64,000 nt of DNA from Halomonas sp. HAL1. Lineage in GTDB: Bacteria; Pseudomonadota; Gammaproteobacteria; Pseudomonadales; Halomonadaceae. Shown here one piece after another: positions 16,785 to 25,595 of this stretch. The stretch spans positions 868,001-932,000 of the forward strand of contig NZ_CP130610.1 of NCBI RefSeq assembly GCF_030544485.1, read 5' to 3'. How positions within the stretch are numbered: the first letter of the stretch is position 1; every line of letters begins with the position of its first letter. The position numbers and the translations under genes were made by a program. The notes beneath the pieces were generated by a model. It did not search any database, was not told the origin of the DNA, and saw only the letters and a list, made by a program, of their open reading frames with translations.

Positions 16785-17881
16785 CGAACAACGTTAATGA
16801 TTTAAGCGTTAGGCTCAGTCAAGCGGGTATTCCGTTAAACCACCCCACTTCCCCAGCGCAGCTGCAAACGCCTTGGTTCGTGCGGGCATTGCAGGCCTTT
16901 TCAGGCTGGTTGGCGGCGCTGTTTCTGCTCGGCTTTATCGCCATGGGCGTGGTGTTCGTGGTGGAGAGCCCCGGGGCGTCAATGGGCTTGGGTCTTGCGA
17001 TGATTGGTACGGCTTATGGGCTGTTTCGCCGGGCTCGCAGCGATGTACTGGAACACTTGGCGCTGGCCATTAGCTTGGCTGGGCAACTGCTGGTCGCCTG
17101 GGCATTGGTGGAGTGGTGGGAAGCCTCCTTTTACTCGCCTTGGGCGCTGCTGGGGTGGTCTCTCTTTGGCTTGCAGTGCGTGCTGGCGCTGATAATGCCA
17201 AGCCAAGTGCATCGTAGCTTTTCTGCCTTTGTCGCTAGCTTGGCCCTCTATATGGCCTTGGCAACAAGTGCTATGGCGGTGGTGACGAGCGGGCTTGTGC
17301 TGCTCGCGATCACGCTGCTTTGGCTGAATGAGTTTCGGTGGCCTGGGCGTTTTAAGGATGTGCAAGCGTGGGGGTACGGCTTGCTGTTGGGCCTGTTGGT
17401 CATTCAATGGCTGGCTCATAGCGGGCAAGCGTTACCGCTTCTAAATGACATGACGGATAGCGCTTGGGCGGGGTTAACGCCGTGGTTAAGTGTTGCATTG
17501 TTAGCGCTGGCGTTGCTGCTGGTTTTTCTTAGCTTGTTTCAGCGCTTTTCTTCATCCAGGGGGCGCTGGGCGGCCTACCCTTGCGCGGCCGCACTGCTCA
17601 TCGTGTCATTTTATGTGCCGAGTGTCGGGCAGGGCGTGGTGGTGATGTCATTAGGCTTTGCCATTGGTCATCGTGTGCTGGTGGGCGCTGGTGTGCTGTC
17701 GCTACTGTTGGGGATTGGCAGTTATTACTACTGGCTGGAGTCCACGCTGTTGCTGAAGTCACTCACGCTATTGGTAATAGGAGGACTGCTACTGTTATTG
17801 CGCTGGGCGTTACGCCAGTGGTTAAGCACACCGGTTGCCACGCCAGACGATGGGAGTTTAGACCATGATGCTGAGCGTTAA
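16781..17881 (+). CDS. DUF4401 multi-helix membrane protein
   Basis: A 366-aa protein made almost entirely of membrane helices (about ten to twelve). The GTG start at 16781 overlaps the previous stop as GTGA, and GGGAG lies 11 bases upstream. The protein then begins MTNNVNDLSVRL, which fits the family better than the longer in-frame extension. The segment WFVRALQAFSGWLAALFLLGF is characteristic of DUF4401. It is the partner of the DUF2157 protein, and its 3' end overlaps the GDYXXLXY gene by 17 bases. No enzymatic motif is visible. Confidence 0.82.
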   Translation: MTNNVNDLSVRLSQAGIPLNHPTSPAQLQTPWFVRALQAFSGWLAALFLLGFIAMGVVFVVESPGASMGLGLAMIGTAYGLFRRARSDVLEHLALAISLAGQLLVAWALVEWWEASFYSPWALLGWSLFGLQCVLALIMPSQVHRSFSAFVASLALYMALATSAMAVVTSGLVLLAITLLWLNEFRWPGRFKDVQAWGYGLLLGLLVIQWLAHSGQALPLLNDMTDSAWAGLTPWLSVALLALALLLVFLSLFQRFSSSRGRWAAYPCAAALLIVSFYVPSVGQGVVVMSLGFAIGHRVLVGAGVLSLLLGIGSYYYWLESTLLLKSLTLLVIGGLLLLLRWALRQWLSTPVATPDDGSLDHDAER

Positions 17882-18398
17882 GTGGTACCGGGCTCTTGTC
17901 ATTGCGACTACATTGCTGATCCTGACAGTGGTGAACGGGTCAATCTGGCAGAAAGAGCGCCACTTAGCAGAAGGCGAAGTCGTTTATCTGGAGCTGGCGC
18001 CAGTCGACCCGCGCTCGTTAATGCAGGGCGACTACATGGCCCTCAACTTTGCACTTAGCAACGATATTCAGCGCGCGCTGCAAAGCCACCATGGCAGCGA
18101 CACTCCAAAAGCGCATGATGGCTACGCTATCGTGCGCTTGGACGAACAGCGCATTGGCCATTTTCAGCGATTGGCAGACGGCGAGGGCACGCTGGGTAAC
18201 GACGAACGGCAACTACAGTATCGGCTGCGCAATGGTCAGGTGCGCTTGGCCACCGATGCATTCTTTTTTCAGGAAGGCGATGCTGAACACTATGAGACTG
18301 CTCATTACGGCCAGTTTCGTGTGAATACCAAGGGCGAGCCATTGCTGGTTGCTTTGCATGATGATGAGCTGGATCGACTGGGTGAAATAGCTAAGTAA
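17865..18398 (+). CDS. GDYXXLXY domain protein
   Basis: A 177-aa protein with one N-terminal membrane anchor (about residues 8-27) and an extracytoplasmic domain. The naming motif appears as QGDYMALNF near residue 54, with the usual Tyr replaced by Phe at the last position. It starts inside the 3' end of the DUF4401 gene, so the three genes are tightly coupled. Two adjacent ATG codons are possible starts. Its function is unknown. The stop codon lies within the left arm of a 15-base inverted repeat. Confidence 0.82.
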   Translation: MMLSVKWYRALVIATTLLILTVVNGSIWQKERHLAEGEVVYLELAPVDPRSLMQGDYMALNFALSNDIQRALQSHHGSDTPKAHDGYAIVRLDEQRIGHFQRLADGEGTLGNDERQLQYRLRNGQVRLATDAFFFQEGDAEHYETAHYGQFRVNTKGEPLLVALHDDELDRLGEIAK

Positions 18399-18554
18399 TG
18401 ACTAGCCAGCAAGGCTTTTTGCTTGTTCTTAATGGCTTGCTCTAGTAGCCGGGTGACCATGCTACGCCTTGCACCATGCAGAAAGGTAGGCTGTAATTCG
18501 TCCTCCCGCTGACAAGGATGGCCCTGTGATGCAGGTTGGGCTGGCTAGTCATTA
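18396..18554. repeat. Noncoding element bounded by a perfect 15-bp inverted repeat
   Basis: TAATGACTAGCCAGC (18396-18410) and its exact reverse complement (18540-18554) enclose 129 bases with no reading frame of note. The left arm starts on the TAA stop of the GDYXXLXY gene. The arrangement resembles a small MITE-like insertion or a long-stem RNA. No transposase or clear target-site duplication is visible. Confidence 0.6.
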
Positions 18555-18602
18555 GCCTGTCGGCGGTCGGCAACGTGGCCCACCTACTTCACTAAGGTAT
18601 TT

Positions 18603-20330
18603 ATGAAAGTAAAAAGCTCGTGGTTCGCATGGTGTTTGTTGGTGGTAGCACTAACTTTTTCCAGCCTATGCGCAGCGCAAACTCAAGGAGGAGAGAGCGA
18701 GAGCAGTCGATGGTTTACCGTCGACGCCTTGAACTCGGGGCTCGGCGAGCCGCCCGAAGAAGCGAATCGGGTGACGCCCCGTGAGTCAATCAGGAGTTTC
18801 CTGGAGCTGACGGATCAAGAGGAGTATGAAGCCGCTGCCCATATACTCAATCTTGCCGAATTCTCGGAAGCAGAGCAGCCAGAGCAGGGGCGTGAACTGG
18901 CCCGGCAATTGGCCGAGATTTTCCAACGTGGTGAATGGCTGACTGTTTCTGATCTGCCGGGGCGGGAAGACGCTGTTATTGAAGACTCTTCGGGCCAAAA
19001 CCCGCGTGTCGGTGAGGCGCGCCGCAATATCGAAGTCTCCTCTATGCAGGCCAGTGGAGAAACTTACGATATTCGTCTAGGTAGGTATCGGGTCGGTGAT
19101 CAAGAGCCCGTCTGGCTGATCATGCCCATTAGCGTGTCATATATTCCGGTGCTGTATGAGCAGTACGGTCCGTCAATGCTGGAAGGCTACATCCCAGAGC
19201 GCTTCCAGGCGTCGTTTGGCCTTTTGCGGATTTGGGAATGGATCGCCATTCCGCTCTTTTTGCTGTTCGTCGGCATGGTGGGGTGGGGCGTTCATCATCT
19301 GATAGGGGTGATGTCGAAATGGCTGCCTTCGGGCGTGTCGAGCATTTTTGCCAGCCAGATTGGCATGCCCGCAGCGCTGATTGTGATGTCATTGGTCACC
19401 CAGGTACTGCTGGATTATGTCGTGTCATTTTCGGCGGTCGCCACGACGACCTTTCGAGTGCTGTTAATCAGTATTCTTGCCTGGGGAGCTGGCACGATTG
19501 CGTTGCGCTTGGTAGATACGATTATGCTGCGTTTAACGCGGCGATTAGTGGGCGAAATTGATGACACGAAACCTCGAGACGAGCGCAGGCTGCTAACCTC
19601 TCTCTACGCGCTGCGCCGTATTATTATTCTGATCACCGTGACCGGTGTATCGATTTATATACTGGGACAGATTCAGCTCTTTGAATCCCTCGGCCTTTCT
19701 ATTCTGGCCTCTGCCAGTGTGTTAGCGGTACTGGTGGGTGTCGCGGGTCAAACGGTGCTGGGTAATATCCTGTCGTCGTTTCAGCTGTCGTTTGCCAAGC
19801 CTATTCGTATTGGCGATCTGGTGATTTTTGAAGGCCAGTGGTGTTATGTAGAAGGCATTTTTTACACCTTTATTCGCTTAAGGTCATGGGACGAGCGGCG
19901 TTTGATTGTGCCCGTCACCTATTTTACGTCTAAGCCTTTCGATAATTTGTCGGTGAAGAGCACCAAGATGTATCGGACGCTAGAGCTGACACTCCACCTC
20001 AGTGCCGATATAGGGTTGTTAAGAGATAAATTCCTCGAAGTAGCCAAAGAGGAAAATAGTGTTATCGAACACCATAAATTGCTGTGTTACGTGACCGCTC
20101 AAACAGGAACGGCACAAACTGTCACCTGTTACCTTATGACGTCAGACCCGCTAGCGGGCTGGACGGCAGAAATGAATGTGCGAGAGAAGCTATTGGCGTA
20201 TATCCGAGATAACCATCCAGAGTGGTGGCCACGTGAAATTGTGGTGATTAGTCACAACGATATTGCTCGTGGGGCGCAAGGAAAAAGCTCGGGGGGAGTG
20301 GATAGTGTTGAGGTAAAACCATCTGAATAA
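18603..20330 (+). CDS. MscS-type mechanosensitive channel with large periplasmic N-terminal domain
   Basis: A 575-aa channel expected to release solutes on osmotic downshock. The signal peptide ends CAA (residues about 1-25) and a periplasmic domain of about 180 residues follows. Four to five membrane helices come next (about 205-390). The pore-lining helix and beta domain read VAGQTVLGNILSSFQLSFAK then PIRIGDLVIFEGQW, the standard MscS signature with FAKPIRIGD. The C-terminal alpha/beta domain ends in a polar tail. AAGG precedes the ATG. It appears monocistronic. Confidence 0.9.
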   Translation: MKVKSSWFAWCLLVVALTFSSLCAAQTQGGESESSRWFTVDALNSGLGEPPEEANRVTPRESIRSFLELTDQEEYEAAAHILNLAEFSEAEQPEQGRELARQLAEIFQRGEWLTVSDLPGREDAVIEDSSGQNPRVGEARRNIEVSSMQASGETYDIRLGRYRVGDQEPVWLIMPISVSYIPVLYEQYGPSMLEGYIPERFQASFGLLRIWEWIAIPLFLLFVGMVGWGVHHLIGVMSKWLPSGVSSIFASQIGMPAALIVMSLVTQVLLDYVVSFSAVATTTFRVLLISILAWGAGTIALRLVDTIMLRLTRRLVGEIDDTKPRDERRLLTSLYALRRIIILITVTGVSIYILGQIQLFESLGLSILASASVLAVLVGVAGQTVLGNILSSFQLSFAKPIRIGDLVIFEGQWCYVEGIFYTFIRLRSWDERRLIVPVTYFTSKPFDNLSVKSTKMYRTLELTLHLSADIGLLRDKFLEVAKEENSVIEHHKLLCYVTAQTGTAQTVTCYLMTSDPLAGWTAEMNVREKLLAYIRDNHPEWWPREIVVISHNDIARGAQGKSSGGVDSVEVKPSE

Positions 20331-20409
20331 AGGGTGTTTGTGCAGCGGCAGATGAGGCTTTCGCGCAGATGATAAATAGACCGCCTAAGAAGTCAGGGAT
20401 TGTTTTTAG

Positions 20410-21165
20410 ATGCCTTTAGATATCGTGCAGCGTTTGATACCCGGCTGGGGCGTTACTTATGGCCCACCGGGCGATGGCCCTTTTCCAGCCCTCATGTTGC
20501 TGCATGGTTCTGAAGGCGCATGGGCGGGGTGGAGCCATCGTGACGCGATGCTATTCGCAGCCCATGGCTTCTTGGCGTTCCCTTATGGTTACTCAAGCGG
20601 CGGTAATGCATGGAACGCGGGGCATATTATCGATTACCCACTGGATCGCAGCGTGGAGGCATTTAAAGCCCTACGAGAACTCCAGTTCGTTGATAAGCGG
20701 GTAGGGCTGTATGGCATCTCACGCGGCGCCGAGCATGCGTTATTGCTCGCCTCCCTAATGGCAAGAGATAAGATCGAAGGCGCACCTGATGCTATCGCCG
20801 CCCACAGCCCACCAGATGTTGTGTGCGGGGCCTTTGATGCACGTAATTTTCGCGATGGAGGGGATCCAGGCTGGCAAGCCTGGGATGTCAGTAAACGCGC
20901 CTGGACATGGCGTAATAGTCACGAAGACTTACTGCCGACCACGCCGATCGAAATCGAACGCTACCCTGGGCCGCTGCTGCTTTCCCATGGCACCAAAGAC
21001 CGAATGTGGTCGGTGGAGATGACCAAGCGCCTGGAAGAACGCCTGCACGAGCATGGCCGTTCCCCAGAAGTGCACTACTACGAAGGTGAAGATCATATAC
21101 CGAGTAGCTCAGGGCAGAATAAGCATCACGAGTTGCTCCTGGGTTTCTTTTCAAAACACCTGTAA
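20410..21165 (+). CDS. Alpha/beta hydrolase (dienelactone hydrolase / BAAT-C-like)
   Basis: A 251-aa cytoplasmic alpha/beta hydrolase. The nucleophile elbow is GISRGAEHA (Ser near residue 104), the acid residue is in HGTKDRMW and the catalytic His in GEDHIP. The oxyanion region is MLLHGSEG. The short N-terminus and GISRGAE elbow resemble acyl-CoA thioester hydrolase/BAAT C-terminal domains and dienelactone hydrolases. The substrate is not predictable. No strong ribosome-binding site is visible before the ATG. It converges on the Aas gene. Confidence 0.75.
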   Translation: MPLDIVQRLIPGWGVTYGPPGDGPFPALMLLHGSEGAWAGWSHRDAMLFAAHGFLAFPYGYSSGGNAWNAGHIIDYPLDRSVEAFKALRELQFVDKRVGLYGISRGAEHALLLASLMARDKIEGAPDAIAAHSPPDVVCGAFDARNFRDGGDPGWQAWDVSKRAWTWRNSHEDLLPTTPIEIERYPGPLLLSHGTKDRMWSVEMTKRLEERLHEHGRSPEVHYYEGEDHIPSSSGQNKHHELLLGFFSKHL

Positions 21166-21298
21166 GTCACCGTTCATTATTTTCCCATTCAAAAAGCCCA
21201 TCTCTGTAGTTAAGAGGCGTAACTGTGATGATGGCTGCCTTTGGGCTTTAAGCAAAGATCCTACTCATTGACAGGGTACAGTGACTATCGAAGATAAA

Positions 21299-24200
21299 TC
21301 ACTGAGTGCTGTCATAACGCTCTACAAGTGTTAAAAAACCGTCTTCGTCAATGAACCCTTTGTCCCCTGTGATATACCAGCGTTGGCCATCCATTTCGTG
21401 GATAGCCTGGGCGGTGCGCTGTGGTTCGTTGAGGTAGCCTTGCATTATCTGGGGGCCGCTAATTAACACCATGCCTGCTTCCCCGGTAGGAAGTTCCTCA
21501 AAGCTTTCTGGCTTGACGATTTTAAAACTGGTGCCGGGCAGCGGCATACCCACGGTACCTGGTTTGCTGCCGCGCTGTACCTGCTGGTAATTAACGCCCA
21601 GAGCGTCGGGTAGATTCACGGAGGCCACGGGGGCAACTTCGGTAGCGCCGTAGCCTTCATAAACGGGCTTGTGAAACTTCAGCTCAAAACGGGCGCGCGC
21701 ATCCTCGTCGAGCTTTTCGGCTCCGGTAACTACCACCCGTAGGCTTTCTAGCATCATCGGATGCACGGCTGAATTGCTGACAAACATCGATAGGAAGCTG
21801 GACATGCTGAACAAGAGGGTGGCTTTGTGCTTGGCAACGGCGCCAGCAATGCCGGGAGCATCGGCGGGGTTGGCATGGCAGATCAGCGGCAACCCTTCGA
21901 TTAACGGCAGCAACTGGGTCACCGTGAAGCCAAAGACGTGAAACAGTGGCAGCGACCCCATAACTACATCGTCGCTCTGGGTATTGAGCACATCAGAGGT
22001 CTGTTTGATATTGGCCATCAGATTGCGATGGCTCAACATTACGCCCTTGGGAGAGCCGTCGCTGCCACTTGTGAACACGATGGCAGCGGTGGCATCAGCA
22101 TCGTGACTATGGCAGAAACCATGCTGTATCAGCCATGTCGGTAATAAGCGAACGGCTAGCCAGGTACCCAAGCGCTCGGTGGTGCCAATGTCGCTTTGCA
22201 GGTGCTCCAGATAGATCACCTGCTTTCCGGTTAGTAATTGGCTGATGTTTAGCCCGCTCTTTTCTAGTTTCTTCACAAACCGTTGTGAGGTGAAGACGAC
22301 TGCAATTTCCGCCTGGGAAAGCGCAGACGCGAGCACTTCCTGGGGGGCGGTGTAGTTGAGGTTCACCACCGTTTTACCGGCCAGCAGTGTGGCCATGTTG
22401 GCAATGCCGCCGGTGCTGCTGGTAGGAAGCAGCAGGCCGACGTTTTGGCCGGGATTGAGTTTGCGAAGACGTTTCGCCAGTAACAGACTGGCGCTTAACG
22501 CCTGGCTGCCATTAAGCGGGCTGCCCAGGGTATCCGCCAAGGCAAGGTCGCTAGGCCGACGTTTGACGGTCTGAATCCAGGCGTTGGGTAGCGTCGGCAG
22601 TTCGTCCATGGCTCGCTGCCAGGAGCGCGTTGCCTGTTCAAAAATACGCCGTTTAAGCACATCGGCAGGGGTATCTTTGGGTAGCGGCTTGCCAAACGCG
22701 ACGATCACCGAACGGTGCAATGGTGCGTTACGCATCTCTTTTAATTTGCTGGAGGAGCGGGAGAACTGGCTGCCCCATAGGCCACGCAGGTAGAACGGTA
22801 CGATTTTGACGTCTGGATTTGCCATGTCACAGGCGCGCTCGTAACCACGACGGAATTCGCCCAGTTGACCAGTGCGGCTGATGGCCCCTTCAGGAAACAG
22901 ACACACCACTTCTCCCGCATTGAGCTGTGAGGCCACATCGGCGAGCGCTTGTTCGGCACCGCTGCCGCGCTCGATGGGAATACAGCCTAGGGCTTTGAAG
23001 AACCAGCGGAGGTACCAGCGCTGGTAAACCGATTTCAGCATCACAAAGCGCACTGGGCGAGGGCTGGCGATCTGCACCATGGCCCAGTCCACCCAGCTGA
23101 TATGATTGCCCAGTAGCAGTACGCCACCCTGGGCGGGCAGGTTCTGCAAGCCATGCACGTCTACGCGATAGCGGCGGGTCAGCAGGAAGCTCAACAAAAA
23201 GCGCACCAGACTTTGGGGCAGTTTGAAGATCGTATAACCGCCGCCCAACATCGCCACGCTAGCGATCAGTAACAGCAGATAGTGGCTATCCACACCCGCC
23301 AGCGCGAACAGTGCCGTGAGTACCAAAAAGCCCAGCATGGCGATGTTCTGGATCCAATTGTTGGCGGCCAGTACGGTGCCTAATTCCTTGTCGGCAGCGT
23401 GAAACTGAATCAGTGCATTGAGGGGGACGATAAACAGACCGCCCATGATGCCAATAAAAACAAAATTCACTGCCTGGCTAGCGGGCGTGGTTAACAGCGG
23501 CAGGCACCATAAGCCGACGGCCACGCCGATAGCGCCCACGGGGATTAAGCCGGTTTCAATACGGTTGTGAGATAACTTGCTGGCCAACAGTGAGCCCAGC
23601 GCAATGCCGATACCGCTGGCGGCTAGAATGCCTTGTAGCACCAGTGTGTTATCGACGTTGAGGGCATCCTTGGCGTAGGCGGGGAAGGCCGCGAGTAGCA
23701 CTTGGCCCACTGACCAAAAGGTGGCAAGGCCGATAATGGAGAGCCTGAGGACTGGCTGGCGGGCGATAATCCCCAGGTTATCTTTAAGCGCCGTACCCTT
23801 GAGGTAGCGTTGCCAGGTTAGCGGCGTATCGGAGCGGGTGGTTTCATCCAATGGCAGGCGATACAGCGTGATGACTTGGATAGCGCTATTGAGCACTAAT
23901 AGCCAACCCAGCGGGGCTATTTGGCGTAACAGCTGCGCTGGCGTTTGCTTATCAGACGAGACCCAGGTTTCAAATAGCGCCGTAAAAACCACTGTTCCTG
24001 CCAGGATGGCAGCAATGGTGATGGCCTGAATGAGTCCGTTGGCTTCCGCTAGGCGAGGTTTGCCGAACAAGCCTTTTACCAAGCCATATTTGGCCGGAGA
24101 GTAGAACGCCGACTGGATGGCGAGAAGTAGCGTCATGGCAAACGCCAACCAAAACCAACCCTGATAGTAAGCAGCGGTAATGCCCAGCGATACCGCTACA

Positions 24201-24457
24201 GCGATCCAGGCAGAGACCCGTAGAATACGCACTTTGGGGTAGCTATCGGCTACGTGGCCAGCCGGACTGAACAGCAAAATGAACGGCAGTAGAATCAGCC
24301 CATTCACCAGCGCGGTGAGTACTACCTGAGTTTCGCCATCGTAACTTTTGAAAATCGTGTTCTGGATCACGATTTTGTGACCCAGATCCACAAAGGCATT
24401 GAGAAAGATAGCGATCAGGTAGGGCCAGGCGCCTGTTACGCGCAGCAGTCGATGCAT
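21299..24457 (-). CDS. LplT-Aas fusion (lysophospholipid flippase/acyltransferase/acyl-ACP synthetase), C-terminus missing
   Basis: Three-part protein of 1052 aa that imports lysophospholipids and re-acylates them. An MFS LplT-like flippase covers about residues 1-410. A PlsC-type acyltransferase (about 420-610) carries HISWVD (HX4D) and FPEGAISRTG. An AMP-binding adenylation domain (about 640-1052) has the P-loop FTSGSDGSPKG, then YEGYGATE and ITGDKGFIDEDGFLTLVERY. The reading stops four residues later (DSTQ). The whole C-terminal adenylation subdomain, about 100 residues in E. coli Aas and including the catalytic Lys (A10), is absent. No continuation exists in other frames. AAGG supports the second ATG at 24457. 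Flippase and acyltransferase may still work; the ligase activity is doubtful. Confidence 0.88.
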   Translation of the reverse strand: MHRLLRVTGAWPYLIAIFLNAFVDLGHKIVIQNTIFKSYDGETQVVLTALVNGLILLPFILLFSPAGHVADSYPKVRILRVSAWIAVAVSLGITAAYYQGWFWLAFAMTLLLAIQSAFYSPAKYGLVKGLFGKPRLAEANGLIQAITIAAILAGTVVFTALFETWVSSDKQTPAQLLRQIAPLGWLLVLNSAIQVITLYRLPLDETTRSDTPLTWQRYLKGTALKDNLGIIARQPVLRLSIIGLATFWSVGQVLLAAFPAYAKDALNVDNTLVLQGILAASGIGIALGSLLASKLSHNRIETGLIPVGAIGVAVGLWCLPLLTTPASQAVNFVFIGIMGGLFIVPLNALIQFHAADKELGTVLAANNWIQNIAMLGFLVLTALFALAGVDSHYLLLLIASVAMLGGGYTIFKLPQSLVRFLLSFLLTRRYRVDVHGLQNLPAQGGVLLLGNHISWVDWAMVQIASPRPVRFVMLKSVYQRWYLRWFFKALGCIPIERGSGAEQALADVASQLNAGEVVCLFPEGAISRTGQLGEFRRGYERACDMANPDVKIVPFYLRGLWGSQFSRSSSKLKEMRNAPLHRSVIVAFGKPLPKDTPADVLKRRIFEQATRSWQRAMDELPTLPNAWIQTVKRRPSDLALADTLGSPLNGSQALSASLLLAKRLRKLNPGQNVGLLLPTSSTGGIANMATLLAGKTVVNLNYTAPQEVLASALSQAEIAVVFTSQRFVKKLEKSGLNISQLLTGKQVIYLEHLQSDIGTTERLGTWLAVRLLPTWLIQHGFCHSHDADATAAIVFTSGSDGSPKGVMLSHRNLMANIKQTSDVLNTQSDDVVMGSLPLFHVFGFTVTQLLPLIEGLPLICHANPADAPGIAGAVAKHKATLLFSMSSFLSMFVSNSAVHPMMLESLRVVVTGAEKLDEDARARFELKFHKPVYEGYGATEVAPVASVNLPDALGVNYQQVQRGSKPGTVGMPLPGTSFKIVKPESFEELPTGEAGMVLISGPQIMQGYLNEPQRTAQAIHEMDGQRWYITGDKGFIDEDGFLTLVERYDSTQ

Positions 24458-24562
24458 GAGGTGTCGCCTTGTCATTGCTTGAAAGTCGTGCGGTGCCAGC
24501 AGTATACCGCCAATACGCGTATCGGCTTGCGTGAGTTGCTACCCGCTTAGTAAGCCGTCTGG

Positions 24563-25498
24563 CTACAGCGGATCGTCACGAAAGTGAGCGGCTTCTTGCG
24601 CTAGCCACTCGACAAAGCGTGCCACCGCCGCTGGCATTTCACCCTCATCAGGTAGAAGCAGGTCATAGGCGAACGGAGAAGCGAGTGGATACTGCTCCGC
24701 AAAAGGGCGTGCCAGAACACCGCTCGCCAGCCGGTCAGCCACCAGCGGGTAGCTGGCGAGTACTACACCTTGCCCGGCAATGGCCTGATCGAGCGCCAGG
24801 CTATAAAGCGAATAATGGCGTTGATTGGGCGTCTTCTTTATGGCTACTCCGGCGCTTTTAAACCAATCGCTCCAGCTTGGAATGGGGTGGCCTGCGTGAC
24901 TGCACCACTCCACGGTGAGCAGCGTCTGTGCCAGCAAATCGTTGGGGGTCTGTATGCTTGCCTGCGCTAATAGGGAGGGCGAGCAAACTGGAAACAGCGT
25001 GTCTTCAAACAGCCGCAGGCTGGTGACACCGGGCCAAGGGCCCTGGCCGTAGCGCAGTGATAAGCGCGCCCTGTTGGACAACCATAGCGGTGGCGTTAAG
25101 CGCGCCTCGGCATCTAGCGAGATTTCTATTTCCCGTTCATTAACTTCAAAGTGAGGTAAGCGGGGGAGTAGCCAGAGTTGTAGGAATGAGGGCGGTGCGC
25201 TAAGAAGCAATCGAAAAATCTCTTCTGAGTGCTCGGTGACGTTCTGGACGCCGCTGGCGATACGCGAAAGGCCAGCCTGCACATCTTCAGCCAGCATCCG
25301 GCCGGCGTCAGTGACATAAACGCCATTGGCGTATCTTTCAAATAGCACTACCCCTAAGTGAGCTTCCAACTGTTTAACTTGTCGACTAACCGCGCCAGGT
25401 GTAACCCCTAAGCGATAAGCGGCAGCTTTGAAGCTATTTTCTCGCGCGGCCTCAGTAAATGCGCGTAATGCATTAAGCGGCAGCCTTTCAATTTTCAT
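24563..25498 (-). CDS. LysR-family regulator (GcvA-like)
   Basis: A 311-aa LysR-type regulator of the GcvA-like group. The N-terminal HTH reads LPLNALRAFTEAARENSFKA then YRLGVTPGAVSRQVKQLE. The effector domain covers about 95-300. The frame extends 32 codons further upstream, but the ATG at 25498 with GGAAAG before it gives the normal GcvA-type N-terminus. It is divergent from the EamA transporter at 25596, its likely target. A perfect 12-base palindrome lies between them. Confidence 0.87.
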   Translation of the reverse strand: MKIERLPLNALRAFTEAARENSFKAAAYRLGVTPGAVSRQVKQLEAHLGVVLFERYANGVYVTDAGRMLAEDVQAGLSRIASGVQNVTEHSEEIFRLLLSAPPSFLQLWLLPRLPHFEVNEREIEISLDAEARLTPPLWLSNRARLSLRYGQGPWPGVTSLRLFEDTLFPVCSPSLLAQASIQTPNDLLAQTLLTVEWCSHAGHPIPSWSDWFKSAGVAIKKTPNQRHYSLYSLALDQAIAGQGVVLASYPLVADRLASGVLARPFAEQYPLASPFAYDLLLPDEGEMPAAVARFVEWLAQEAAHFRDDPL

Positions 25499-25510
25499 AG
25501 CATGAGCTTT

Positions 25511-25522
25511 CCTAGGCCTAGG
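25511..25522. promoter_or_regulatory. Perfect 12-base palindrome between LysR and EamA genes
   Basis: CCTAGGCCTAGG is perfectly self-complementary. It lies 13 bases upstream of the LysR ATG and about 74 bases upstream of the EamA ATG. It could be an operator for the LysR protein. The short length makes chance possible. Confidence 0.3.
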
Positions 25523-25595
25523 TATATCAAGTAATCGTTTGTAGGCAGTAGCGCTTCCTGATGCAATAGGCGTCTTGATCTTACCGGAGTGCACA

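Noticed and set aside
21193..21249. AAAGCCCA / TGGGCTTT pair after the alpha/beta hydrolase
   Set aside because: The loop is over 40 bases and the stem only 8 bp with no T tail, so it is too weak to call a terminator.
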